This document shows, piece by piece, positions 49,101 through 60,184 of a stretch of DNA of 64,000 nucleotides. The notes under the pieces are model-generated. The model saw only the letters and a program-made list of their open reading frames with translations, was not told the DNA's origin and did not search any database. The stretch comes from Rhododendron vialii (Eukaryota > Streptophyta > Magnoliopsida > Ericales > Ericaceae): positions 1,322,001 to 1,386,000 of the forward strand of contig NC_080569.1 of assembly GCF_030253575.1 (NCBI RefSeq). Reading direction: 5' to 3'. The translations under genes were made by a program, and so were the position numbers. Position 1 is the first letter of the stretch, and each line of letters begins with the position of its first letter.

Positions 49101-50637
49101 AAAGACACATGGCCAAACCACGTGTCGGCAAATTTGAATACTTGAGTCAAACAAGATGCGTGCGTGAGACGCGTCCGGTTGGTCATTTAAGAATCGCTAG
49201 TTCAAAGACAAGACTACTATGCTTTCCGACTAACTTTGATGTGTTTTCACTAGGTGAATGGTTCAAGTCGTGAGACACCTTCATTGATGCACAAGTCTTT
49301 TCAAAGGAACCAAGAAAACTTTTTCTCTATTTCGAAAATGGTGGGGGATTGTTGGAGTTTTTCAAAATAAAAGGTTGCGGGAGGTTATTCGTGAAAAGGT
49401 GCGACACCTTTTCACATGGGGTATGACTTTACGTGAATAGTTATTACACCTATTAACTTAGGGTGTGACTATTAGAATGGGGTGTGATTGTTAGGAAGGG
49501 ATGTGATACATGGAGGTGCCTCCATGAGGCATGACTCTTCCTAATTAATTATTTGCATGAAAGGGTGCCTACTAAAAGGCATGATCCTTTCTCATAATTA
49601 ATTGTCTCCAAAAGACATACCCTTTCTAATGTGTGTTTACAAAAGACACAACCTTTCACGTAAGGGTGCCTATAAGTCTATAAATAGGCCATTGGTTAAT
49701 TCATTTGACACACCAATAAAATATCCAGAAACTCTCCTGCTTCTCTGTCTCGTTGTTTTCTATACTGTTATTCCGTTATTCTGCAGAAACGGAATTAACA
49801 GTACTTGGTTCAATTGATTCTCATAGGCTCGGTATTCTGTCTGTCCTTCGTTTGTGCGGACGCAGGCAGAAGATCATTGATCGGGCTTCGTTTTATCCTC
49901 AGAACAGATTCGCTGTAACCCGGTGCACACCTATTGGTGGGGGCGAATACTGTTTTCGGAAAGCGACGACGTAACGTGACTCGAAGCGGTTTCCATCAGT
50001 TTGTTCAAGTTTCAGAAGGCTCCAGATTTTGAAGGTTCCAATTTTTGCACCAACAGTTACGAGCGTGTTCGTGAAAGAGAACATCATTTGGCAAAATATT
50101 GAATTAATCAACACACACACATGTTTAGATACGTGAACGACAATTCATCACATACGATCGAACCAAACAAATCATACTTTGCTGTCTAAAACAAAACAAA
50201 TATGATTTGATGATGCAACTACCTATTCAGTCTTGAATAACCATCATCCCAACAAATTCTACAAATTGAACCTTTTTCTCTATGGATATGTACGTATAGA
50301 GTAGCTAGGTAGGTAGCAATCCATACCGAAGAGTTTCAGATCTCCATCATCAAACGCCGGAACTTGACCAAATGGCTACATGAGGGAAGAGAGGGAGAAG
50401 TTTTTTAGAAGTGAAACAAAGAAAATGAAAATCACTCTCTGTTCATGGCTCATTTGAGAAGATGTTTGTTTTAGTTTGTTGTACAATTAATCTTACGTTG
50501 AGAGAAATGAAAGGTTCCTTTTTGTGGCCGCCGGTTCTCATGTCAACTGGAACTAACTCGAAGTCGAGCTCTTTCTCGTAGAGGCAAGCGAACACTCGCT
50601 GGGATGCGGTTGATAATACGGCTCCGTGGACCTTCAT
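43172..50637 (-). CDS. Phi-class glutathione S-transferase D with a ~6.7-kb, transposon-filled second intron
   Basis: Exons 50637-50497, 50375-50327 and 43620-43172 (141, 49 and 449 nt) are all open, in phase and bounded by GT-AG, giving 212 residues. Starts MKVHGAVLSTASQRVFACLY with the catalytic serine at residue 9. Continues PFGQVPAFDDGDLKLFE, KYLGGDDFTLADLHHLPNIQ, and ends AWLKVLAMQANN. Closest to copy C (shared GNQLIYSDGKKMA length). Intron 2 spans 43621-50326 and contains a SINE interrupted by a near-complete Copia element in antisense to the gene. Long introns are tolerated in plants, so correct splicing is possible, but premature polyadenylation or silencing of the intron is an obvious risk. 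The shorter frame at 43172-43603 is just exon 3. Confidence 0.9.
43986..44167 (-). mobile_element. tRNA-derived SINE in GST D intron 2, split by the Copia element
   Basis: On the minus strand the body starts at about 50070, is cut at the Copia insertion, resumes at 44167 and ends in a poly(A) of eight at about 44000. A box-B-like GGTTTCAATTCTC and the tail CTATAAATCTATCGAGTGAC are visible. A 14-bp target duplication GTGAAAGAGAACAT flanks the whole (43986-43999 and 50071-50084). The unsplit length would be about 178 bp. Confidence 0.75.
44168..44873 (+). repeat. Left LTR of the Copia element
   Basis: 706 bp, TG...CA. Contains CTATAAATAGGCC (TATA-like) near 44496 and AATAAAATATCC near 44534, so promoter and leader lie within the LTR. 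Confidence 0.95.
44894..48790 (+). pseudogene. Copia gag-pol region
   Basis: In order: gag starting MASKSLRALTQDFVKLDKFD; a CCHC knuckle CWRCGQPGHFKKDC (about 45650-45690); an aspartic protease WIDSGATKHVCN (about 45790); an integrase zinc-binding region LWHNRLGHVN with CKVC (about 46178-46290) and an integrase core; a reverse transcriptase with LYVDDMLIFG (about 47836-47865); and RNase H ending near GLKPIEI. The order protease-integrase-RT-RNase H is that of Ty1/Copia. About one break is present; otherwise it looks complete. Confidence 0.93.
49350..50055 (+). repeat. Right LTR of the Copia element
   Basis: 706 bp, same length as the left LTR and identical to it by eye except for one substitution around 49937. 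Confidence 0.95.
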
Positions 50638-50957
50638 TTTTGCCGGATCGACTGAGATTAGCTCAGTGAAAGATTAAAGTCCAAGAGAAAGAGAGGAGGA
50701 GGATTGGATAGGGGGTAAGCAGAGGACGATAAGGTTTCTTTTTTTATAGTTACGGTTTGTTCTGTTTGTTTAGTGGCCAGCTGTTGCCCATGTCGGCAAT
50801 TTTGTTTGGTGGGGTTAGTTTTGTTTTTTTGCCAAGTGGTATGGCGGAGTTTGAGGTAGTCAGTAAGTTAGTACACAGAATATTCAAAGGCTATCATAGT
50901 CCTGAACCAACAACGCTCTTAATGGGACTCGAATCATGGGAGGACCTCCCACGGGGG

Positions 50958-51831
50958 TGTTGGAAATAGGTTGCTCCAAATTCTAAACTGTTGGCAAAAT
51001 CTCCACAAACACTGAAATACATTTCAAGTCACGACTATAGTCGTTTTCCTAAAGACGGTATTTGCCTCTACCAAACATTATGCAAAGGGTTACAACAAAT
51101 TTGCCTTCAAGATAAATCGATGCCTGAACTCGAAATTTTTTCCCGTTTGCGTTTGCACTAACGAAAATGGATAGAATATCTGCTAGACGAATATACAAGA
51201 ACCGTTAAAACTACTGAATTATGTTTTATGCAGCAAAATAGAATGCTAGAAAAAATAGAGAGATGTGCGAGAATTTCGGCTTTTGTGTGTGCACTAAATT
51301 CTGAAAAGTAGTGGTCTATTTATAGGCTACTACGCACCCATTGTGAATGGGTATGCACCCGATCTATCCTGACCGTTGGATAAGATCCTACGGTCTTGAT
51401 CGACTAGTCACATCAAACTAGTGTATTGTTTCATTCACATCCAATCAGATTTGATCCCAATCCGTTTGATCGTGCCCGTTCACGGCCGATGGCTGCGATC
51501 GTAACTCCACGAACCAGTGTATCTGTGGGCTCGAGTTTCACCCAATCGGAATCGCACCGTATGACTCACCTGCCACGCGTGTGACATGTGACATCCACTG
51601 TCACCTTACTGCTAACTTGCAATAAGAAAAGGCACCTACAAGGCACCGATGTGCTAAAGTGCAAAGTGCGCCGACAAAGCGCCACACAACCAATGCTGTG
51701 CACTCATGGCTCGGGCGCGAAGCACCATTGGGTTGCACCATACTATATCATTATTTAAACATATTAGGAAAGCTCCCTAATATATACCACTCTAACTTTT
51801 CTCAACTAACGAATGTGGGACAAAACCTACA
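50958..51831 (-). mobile_element. LTR-like remnant upstream of GST D
   Basis: Bounded by TGTTGGAAATAGG and AAAACCTACA (TG...CA). On the minus strand it shows a TATA block GCCTATAAATAGACC followed by a T-rich leader, as in plant Copia LTRs. No target duplication or partner LTR was found, so extent and family are tentative. Confidence 0.4.
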
Positions 51832-52072
51832 AAGAGGAAAACAAGCATTCTAAAGGAAACAAGAAAATTTTACAAAACCAAAACAACGACTCATTTATTT
51901 TGAAAATCTCTAACAAGGGGAAGGACCAAGAAATACCATTGGGCTACAAATCTTTTGGCGTTTGGTGGTGTATAAAAGGATCCGGTTTCTCGGTAGTGCA
52001 ATTGCACTAAATCCTCTTCAGCCTCATCTCAACCATTCATCTCAAGAATTAATGGCGTAGATTTTAAAAACA

Positions 52073-52269
52073 ATGGCTTTGTTTGATTGGAAGTTTAGTT
52101 TAGTTTAGTTTTGGTAGTGGGTGGAGAGAGAAATATGATAATGATTGAAGAGCGGAATAATGATTGGAGAGAAATGGAGAGAGATGAAAAAGTAATAATT
52201 GGAGAAAAAAATAGGGTAATGATTGAAAAACTAAACTAAAACTAAACTAAAATGTGAACCGAACACAAC
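52073..52269. mobile_element. Short MITE with TTTAG-rich inverted ends
   Basis: The left end GGCTTTGTTTGATTGGAAGT and following TTTAGTTTAGTTTAG mirror the right end CTAAACTAAAACTAAACTAA then CGAACACAACC. About 197 bp. Target duplication unclear. Confidence 0.55.
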
Positions 52270-52421
52270 CAACTAATTTCGAGAAGAGTAATTTCTTCCC
52301 GGGAAGAAATTTTCAACGAAATCTAACTAGTAAAAATACTTTTGGGTGACGAGCGGGTACCACATGATGGCATACCTGTTGGCGATCCCAGCCTTCCAAA
52401 CGTGTTTTGAATGGTCCAAAT

Positions 52422-52470
<49 letters not shown>

Positions 52471-52605
52471 CCACTTTCCCTCCTCTTTTTCTTTATCTTA
52501 AATCCAAACCATTCAAAATACGTTAGAACGGTTGGAATCGCCGACGAAATACCACTTGTATGGTACCCGCTCGGCACCCTAAAACTTCTCGAAACGTGAA
52601 ACTGC
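52270..52605. mobile_element. Fold-back MITE with a central (CT)n run and a 22-bp palindrome at its edge
   Basis: The left arm GAGCGGGTACCACATGATGG and TTTTGAATGGTCCA recurs inverted on the right (ACCATTCAAAATACGT, TATGGTACCCGCTCGG). The centre holds a (CT)n tract at about 52425-52464. At 52290-52311 a perfect palindrome with core TTCTTCCCGGGAAGAA marks the left edge. Confidence 0.65.
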
Positions 52606-53291
52606 ACCGACGCCCCATGTGACTAAAAAAGGAGGGTTCTTTTTTTCTTTAAATTGATGGACAAAGTCAATCCCATTGAAAAAAGGAGTATTCAATTTCA
52701 TTGATTCATGAGCTACTCTCCCCTTTGGCCTAGCTTTCCGAAAGTTTAGTAGATAAGTTTTTTTTATTACCCCGTCATTATTTATCTACTAAACATTGTG
52801 TCCCAATAGGTTAGTGCTCCACCACGAAAAGGGATGTAATTTCAAACAAAATTTATCTACTAAACATTATTTTTAGGCTTCTTAATTCGCACCCATTTGC
52901 ACGACATGAGGTTTTCCACTTTCTGGTTTGATTGCCAATCACCGCCTGATTATCTTTGCGCCAAGTGAGTTTTCACTTTCGTTACCAATAACACCTCGAT
53001 ATTAAATGAGTTGAGCTTGAACCCTTTAAAATTCGACTCTGCTCTGCTTGTTTAAATTTCAGTTCAGCCCGTCAATCAAATTATTTTAGAGTCTTTTGAC
53101 TGGATAAGATGGTGCCACGTGCGTTTACATGGCGTTTTGCTATATTCCAATTGGCAAGACACATACTCCATTTTATAGCCGCTGTGCAATGTCTTGGAAT
53201 TAGGTTGAGAATAAAAATAGTTATAATCTCACCTAGCTATTGGAATTAGGAGGAGAATAACTACTACCTTGTGCACCCCGTGGGAAAGGGC
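52606..53291. other. Intergenic, no gene recognised
   Basis: No reading frame or repeat of note. Confidence 0.45.
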
Positions 53292-53304
53292 AAAGACATT
53301 ATTC

Positions 53305-53520
53305 TTTTTTTTACTCAGGTATCTGGTCAGCTTACGACCTTGATTAATCATAGAAGACTAATCTCACTTCCCATTTGAGAGGGTTTCAAATAAAATCTAA
53401 GCAAAGCTTTGTATCGATTGGTTCCAAAGAAGTTGATAGCACTTGAGAGGTTTCGAACTTGAGACAAAAAATTCTTAAGTCACGGGTCTTGACCACTAGA
53501 CCAATCCATTGAGGTTGGAT
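53305..53520 (-). mobile_element. tRNA-derived SINE
   Basis: On the minus strand: a box-A-like TGGTCTAGTGGTCAAGACC, a box-B-like AAGTTCGAAACCTC, a body ending CAGATACCTGAGT, then poly(A). Flanked by a 13-bp duplication, AAAGACATTATTC (53292-53304) and AAAGGCATTACTC (53521-53533), with two mismatches. Confidence 0.75.
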
Positions 53521-53849
53521 AAAGGCATTACTCGTCTGGCCTCCGGTAAAGTTTTTTAACGGAGTTTTGAAAGTGAAAGAGGCTTTGAAATTTAGTCATA
53601 AAAGATACTGGACGAAATAAAGATTAGATTTGTTTGTAATTTTGCATGTTGGGTATCCAAAATGCCTAGCAGTACTAGTGGGATCTTCTAAGGCTGTGAA
53701 GGGCAAAATCGCGTCACGCTTAGCTGCTTTTGATGTTCAAAAGAATCAAAACTATTGGTTGTGTTTGTGATAAAACAAGTACACTTGTTTGAACGGAATT
53801 TTTTATTGAGAAAATAAAAGAAATTAAAACAGGGGAAAATAGTACTCCC

Positions 53850-54291
53850 ACCACCGTTCGGGTCAGACGGTGGTGGTGTTAAGCCTGAGGTGCTGTTGGT
53901 GGCGGCGGCTTGGTGCTTGGGCGACAGCGACAATGGTGCTGTTTGTTTATTAATTAGGGTTGGTTGTGGTGTTTGGGCTAGGTTTGGTCCTTTTTTGGGC
54001 CAAGCTTGGTCCATTTGTTGAGTTGATTTTTTGATTTGGGCAGTTTAGGTCTTTTTTATGTGCATAATACTCCAGTACTAATTTGATTAGTATTAGACTC
54101 ATTTAGGGTGTTTGGACTTCAGTGGACTTCGGCCCAATTGGGTGTTCTCGATTGGTTTTTTGCTAATCGTAGGATTATAGGTCTTTGATTGGGCAGATGA
54201 ATGTTCTTTGAAAACGATGTTGTTTCTTTGCTCCTTCTAATCTTGTAAAAATTTCAAGATTAATGAAATTTTGTTGCTGTTAAAAAAAAAA
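53850..54291 (+). mobile_element. Probable LINE/L1 3' end
   Basis: Ends TTCAAGATTAATGAAATTTT, then GTTGCTGTT and a run of A's (54282-54291), the usual 3' end of plant L1 elements. Coding parts are not recognised; the left limit is approximate because such copies are 5'-truncated. Confidence 0.4.
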
Positions 54292-54482
54292 GCTTTTCTT
54301 TCTCTTAAGAAGCTATCAGATCCATATGACTACTGAGATTGGTTATTGATTTTGATACCGCATTGCATTTGGATGATCTTCGCTATCAAATTCAAATATG
54401 TAGTCCATACTCATTTTTATTGGTACATTTAAAGCAATTATGGTCATGAACCTACTTAAAAAGAGGATGAACATTATTTATT

Positions 54483-54815
54483 TATTTATTGGTTATTACC
54501 ACCGCATGACTCGCATGAGCCTCACTTTTTTGTGCTAACGCTAAAATAAAATAGCATTACCCACTCTTAACATTAATGAATCCCTTAAGCCAAAAAAAAG
54601 AACGACGGAGAGACATCTAAATTCACTAAACAAATACTGATCCTTAATTACAAAAGAGCTACCCATGGTGCACGAGGCTCTCGCTAGTATATTGCTGGAT
54701 TTGGAGATTGGTTGAATATACACAGTTTTACCACTCAAGTGGAGAGACTGTTTCCGTGATTCAAACCTGTAAACCATCCGAATGGAAGAGCGGCAAATAC
54801 AGCGTGGCTCATGAA
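54483..54815 (-). mobile_element. Au-like SINE repeat, copy 2
   Basis: On the minus strand: a box-B-like AGGTTTGAATCACGGAAACA, CAGTCTCTCCACTTGAGTGG, the CAAATCCAGC block, and GAGAGCCTCGTGCACCATGG, the standard Au-SINE order. Shares its neighbouring sequence with 37845-38160. Confidence 0.6.
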
Positions 54816-55406
54816 GTTGATTTTTTGCCAAAATACATCCAACCCGTTGGCCGTTGATTTTTATAAACGCATGTGAATAAATGAAGTAGATTTTACCATA
54901 TTTACACAAGGGTAATGCAATCACAAGATGAAATTTAGGAAAAAATTTGATCAATGCTAGTGAGTTATGGTAGAAAGATATCTGCAGTAATCAAAATGCA
55001 GGTGATCGAGTTAAATGTGGTTACATATATATTTGTAAAAAGGAAAAACACAAGCCCAAAAACTCTATATATACAATTGGTACCATTACTTGCTGACATA
55101 CGTACAAATGTCCCAGGGCATATGTTAGCAAGACTGTATGAAATAAGGTGGACAGCCGATCAAAGTAAAAAAATAAGGTGGATTAATCTCATCATTCCAA
55201 TACCATGATCTTGGATCGAAGCTCTTATTTTATGGTAGCTGTTGTGCTAGGCTTTGGGTTATTGGGATATTCTAGGGCCTAGTATCGGGAACATATTGGG
55301 AAATGCACAATCGGAACCGCCGCGGCCTATAAATTGTTTATTTCAATAGCTTAAATTGCATATAGCTATGTTGATAATGACTCATAGTGAGTGGGGGCTA
55401 TCGTCA
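54816..55406. other. Intergenic, no gene recognised
   Basis: Nothing recognisable. Confidence 0.4.
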
Positions 55407-55408
55407 TA

Positions 55409-55644
55409 CTCTCTCCGTCCCATTTTTATTGTTCATTTTCGTTTTTCGTGTCGTTCTTTCAACACTTATATCTCCCAATCTATAATGTTTTTTATAATTT
55501 TGAAAACTTTGTATTATAGATCTAATCGAAAACTATCAAACAAGATCCATATTGCATATTTTTGAAGATTTATATTGGAAGATATAAGCGTTGAAAGAAC
55601 GGCACGAAAAACGAAAATGGACTATAAAAATGGGACGGAGGGAG
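55409..55644. mobile_element. Stowaway-like (Tc1/mariner) MITE
   Basis: A 236-bp element with inverted ends CTCTCTCCGTCCCATTTTTA and, read inward from the right, CTCCCTCCGTCCCATTTTTA. TA lies on both sides (55407-55408, 55645-55646). Inner arms are also inverted (CGTTTTTCGTG against CACGAAAAACG). Confidence 0.85.
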
Positions 55645-55646
55645 TA

Positions 55647-56448
55647 TTAATTAATACTATATATCACCGCGGCTAAAAGTACATAAATATACAAAAACAG
55701 GTCATTTTTTACATGGGAGAAATAGGGTTTTGGGAATTAGCTGGTGTTATAGAAATTATTGGTTTGAACTCATGTCAAATGCACGGGAGTACATTGTACT
55801 TGTTAGTAATTGGCTGCCTACTACTCCACTTGCTACAAAGTCTTTGCTTCAGAATTAATAAATTTTTGCTTTCTCGATATCAATTCTTATATCCAGTTCA
55901 GCCTAATGAACAGTAAGAATTGATCTCTCCCAAAGTAGTCAATTCAAGAATAAGTCAGACCACTGATACGGATACATTTTAAAGGTACATACTAAAATCA
56001 TGTTCGTTGGATATAGATTGACATATTTTCGAAAAGAATAATGTTTCAAAAAAATGTGAAAAACAAAGTTTGAAACACTGAATTAGAACCTATTTTTCGC
56101 AACATAAAAACATGCTTTGTAAAAACATGAATTGATATTCGATGAACATGTTTTCAACATAATTAGTGATCTCAACGAATTTGAGTAATCTGGATCATTA
56201 TAAAATGGGCTAAAATCCCACAAAAAAAAAAAAAAAAAAAAAAACTTAAACAAGATATATAGTCCAGTCCCAGAAGGGTTTCTCATCCAACGGCCTTGGA
56301 TAGGTCAACGCATCTCATCTTACTCAGATGCAAATCAACACTAATTTTTCCTCTTTAATATAATTTCATGCTATATCTTACTATAATCAAACACAATACA
56401 AACACTTATTATGATATACATAGCTACTTAATAATATTACAAGACACA
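55647..56448. other. Intergenic, no gene recognised
   Basis: AT-rich, with a poly(A) run at about 56221-56243. No gene is supported. Confidence 0.4.
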
Positions 56449-56566
56449 TCACTCGGTCACATCCGACTACATCACTCTCACATATGTGTGGGCCCACTCA
56501 TTTAATTATAAGATGGGATCCACACATATGCGAGAGTAATGTGATGGGATCAATATGGCCGAGTGC
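56449..56566. mobile_element. Very short fold-back MITE
   Basis: CACTCGGTCACATCCGAC and CTCTCACATATGTGTGG recur inverted as CCACACATATGCGAGAG and CAATATGGCCGAGTG within 118 bp. Confidence 0.55.
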
Positions 56567-56770
56567 ATTATTGATTACAATCGGATCGTTGATCTGATCA
56601 TCAAATTCACCAAAACAAAGATTGAACTTTCGTTAAATCATACGAAAGTTGATCAAAAGTTCTGGCAACCCTCAAATTGCATTCTAGTCATATATAGTGG
56701 ACATAAAGTACTTGGCTCAAACTTTATTTTGAAAAACAAGAATATTTTTTCCAGATTATTAGTATAAAAA

Positions 56771-56837
56771 TTGTTGGACGATTTCTCCACCACCTTTGCC
56801 CAAGCCGGCCGCGACGTAATGGCGGCACACCATGCGC
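56771..56837 (-). pseudogene. Fragment of a phi-class GST C-terminus
   Basis: In one minus-strand frame it reads AWCAAITSRPAWAKVVEKSS, matching the final AWCADILARPAWLKVLAM block of the cluster genes but clearly more diverged. Cut off at about 56837, where GGGGCGGACCCAGGATTTG, a transposon-like end, begins. An outlying relic of the GST family. Confidence 0.6.
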
Positions 56838-57173
56838 AGGGGCGGACCCAGGATTTGATTACAGTGGGGTCAAATATCTACCACATGATGGGATGGTGAT
56901 GGTCATTGACTTGATAGATTATTCAGTGCCCTTGGAGCCACCATGTGGCGGTGCCCCAAGTCTCTCTCCACCACACATTGTTGTAAGATCCTCACATATA
57001 GTCTCGGACCTTACAAAAATGTGTAATTAAGGAGAGACCTGGGGTGCATTGAATAATTTTTCCATTGACTTTCTCTCTCTGCGGTTACCTGTTGGCCAAG
57101 CCACCCCTTCTCTCTCTCTCTCTCAAAACGGACCAAATAGAAAACCCCCGCCCTCTTGAGAAACTTTGTTGTA

Positions 57174-57600
57174 TATCGGGTATACCACAAGTGATGGTAT
57201 TTCCTCCGGTTCTTTTCCAATTTTTCGATCACACTTGGATAATCAGCTTCGTTCATTTCATAGAGTTTGGCGCAAACCATAATCCTATCAAAAACTGTGT
57301 TCATCGGATTTTAGTAGATATATGATCAGCACATATGAAAATTGACCAAAAAAAACAAAATTGAGTTCCAATTCAGTGTGCTTTTAGATCCAATTTTGAT
57401 TTTCTTCAATTTTCACGTGTGCCAATCATGTATCTATGAACGTTCGATGAGCACGATTTTTGATATGTATAAGGTTCTCGCTGAACTCTATAAAATGAAC
57501 GAAGCCGATCATCCAAGTGTGATTGAAAAATTGTCGAAAAATTAAAATCGGACCGGAAGGGATACTACCATCCCTTGTATACCCGGTATAAAAAAAAAAA
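57174..57600. mobile_element. Fold-back element with ~140-bp arms
   Basis: The left arm (about 57174-57305) and right arm (about 57435-57592) are inverted copies. Both arms read inward give the same peptide-like string (YEMNEADYPSVIEK and YKMNEADHPSVIEK), a by-product of the inverted repeat or the trace of a coding origin. Ends GTATATCGGGTATACC and GTATACCCGGTATA. Confidence 0.65.
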
Positions 57601-57925
57601 AAAGCTTCTCCCTTCTTCTCTTCTCTCTCTCTCTCTCTCTCTCTCTCGCTCTACGTACTTATGAACATAAATTAACGGACACACGCTCCAGGCTATCTGA
57701 AGTTCTGAACCCAACTCGTACGAGTTACGACCTCCAATATTTTAATCCTTGCTTAATTTCATCATCGATCTGTTAAACAATCCCACCCCGGCCCCTTTTA
57801 TTTCGTCTCTTCGATCTTCTCGACATTACTCACAGAATCGTTCCAGCTCTTTTCCTCCGATCAACTTAATTAGGCTGGCTACCGGGTATTTCTTTTTTGT
57901 AGCCCTCAAAGCCTAGCTAGAAGAT

Positions 57926-60147
57926 ATGCCGGAATCAGAAGTTGGAACACCGTCGACAGCAACACCGGGGACGCCAGATGCATCACACCGAGTCCACTCA
58001 ATGTCCAATGATAGACAGTCAATGCCCCGAAGCAAGTGGTTGCCCAGATGCAAGTGCCTGTCATGTCTTCCTTCACAGGCTTCACTAGACGTCTCCCTCA
58101 CCCGCAAGGTAGTATATCTTTCTTAACTGTTTTACTTACGCCTTATGCCTGGTTTTTACTTCTATTTGATATTATCTCTATATTTTTAAGGCAGATTTTT
58201 ACGGTTAGTGAGGCTCGAAAAATGATAAGAGGAGAACTGGATGGAGATCGAACATGTTGGATTTCAGGAAAAAAAAAAATTCGATTCTAATATGCAAAGC
58301 CGAAGCAACTTTTGGTCTCGTCACCTATTCTCTGAAGCTGTGTGAACTTTTACAATTTCAAAAATACCCTTTCCAAATACATACAAACACCTCCTAACTG
58401 TAAGGGTAAAAAAGACATGATTAATTGGCTACCCACGTTCATAAGTGCCTCTGTTCGTAACTGTGAATTTTTAGAGAGATCGAGAAGCTAATTCTACATT
58501 TCATTTCTTGAATTTGGAATTTGTTATAGATCACAATCAATCTAATCTCTTTACACAATAATAGAGAGAGAATAATCAACACACTTAACAACTAACAAAC
58601 TTTCCTGTTTAACCACGGGACAAGTATAACCAACTGTGAGCCGGCTAAGCCTAGCTAAGCCGGCTTTGAGCTAGATGAACTGAGTTGGGCTAACTTGGCT
58701 GCAGCTTCATGATTTGATGTACTTAACACACCCCCGCAAATTGATGTGGGAAGGATTGGCAGCCTCAGTTTGGAAGCAATCCGTTGGAATCGTGCAATAG
58801 TAATTAGGGGTTTAGTAAGGATATCTGCAATCTCTATCTAAAGTTGAAGGAATATACTTCACCACTAACTATTTTTGAAGCACTAATTAGGGGTTTATGC
58901 CTGTGCCTACTTAAACGATCGCACACGCAAATAACATTGGACTCACTTGTAATATATCAATCCTTACCCAATAAACCCAACTACGCAAACAAAAATAATA
59001 AAAATAATCCAAGAATATTCATAGGAATTGCCTATGTCTAAAGGCACGGCACGACGTAATAGCGAGTTTGCAACTATTCAGAATTACAAATGGGCTAGAA
59101 ACAAAGACAAACAATAGAATTACAAATGAGCTAGAAATAAAAACAAACAACAACATAGTAAAAAAATGGTTCCGCCGCCTCAGATATGAAAAAAAATAAA
59201 AATAAAAAGGTCTCACCTCTGAGATATGAACAGCAAGAATTAATGGTGACAGATGAATAGAAAGGAGGGAAGAAAGTTTAAGAGAGAGAGAGAGAGAGAG
59301 AGAGTTTTTGAGGAAAGACGTAGAGGAAATTGTGTGATTGGTATAAGTGCTCTATTTTTGCTCTAAAAAAGGTTATGTATTTACAAAAATACCATTTTAT
59401 AAATGGAGGGTGGAGATTTATGGGATATAAATTTCAATAGTTAAGATTTATGGATGTAAGATTCATATATATTGGTAATCAATACGTACTATTTTGGAAT
59501 AATTGTGCTTTACTCGTCGTCAGCTAGCATGCATTACTTTGTTGATTCAATAATTTAATTTGTTTGGTGTGGTGTTGGGGGCGGGCGCATGCAGTTGGGA
59601 GCAGAGTTTGTGGGGACTTTCATACTGATATTTTCGGCGGCAGCTGGTCCAATTGTTAACCAAAAGCATAATGGAGTGGAGACGCTGATAGGGAACGCGT
59701 TATGCGCTGGGCTGGCAGTGATGATTGTGGTTTTGTCTACGGGTCACATTTCTGGCGCTCACTTGAACCCCTCAGTCACCATTGCGTTTGCAGCGCTCCG
59801 TCACTTCCCATGGCTCCAAGTCCCACTCTACATAGCAGTGCAGGTTTCGGCATCTATATGTGCTGCTTTTGTTCTCAAAGGTGCTTTCCACCCTTTCATG
59901 TCTGGTGGTGTCACTGTTCCTTCCGTAAGCAATGGCCAGGCTTTCGTGCTTGAATTCATCACCACCTTCATTCTTCTGTTTGTTATCACTGCCGTTGCCA
60001 CCGACACCCGTGCGGTAATTAAGCATTTCTGCACATATATATATGCACTTACATTTACAACTCTCGATCCACTTGTTCTTGATTGTCGTTATCATGTAGT
60101 ACATACGTGCATGGATTGATCAGGGTACGTACGTAGAACGACTGTAG

Positions 60148-60184
<37 letters not shown>

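Larger units (their letters stand above)
44168..50055 (+). mobile_element. Ty1/Copia LTR retrotransposon, very young, nearly whole
   Basis: A 5,888-bp element with two 706-bp LTRs (44168-44873, 49350-50055), each starting TGTTGGAG and ending CCAACA, and a perfect 5-bp target duplication GTTAC (44163-44167, 50056-50060). A purine-rich tract AATGGTGGGGGA precedes the right LTR. No standard initiator-Met primer site directly follows the left LTR. The single gag-pol region is 44894-48790 and a ~550-bp untranslated tail follows it. I found one base difference between the LTRs, which implies an insertion age well below 0.2 million years at usual plant rates. It appears nearly whole, with about one break in the coding region. 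Lineage perhaps Tork; not certain. Confidence 0.95.

Noticed and set aside
57600-57925. AUG-stop boron-responsive element upstream of NIP5;1
   Set aside because: Looked for ATGTAA in this stretch and found none; it could still lie in an unseen 5' exon.
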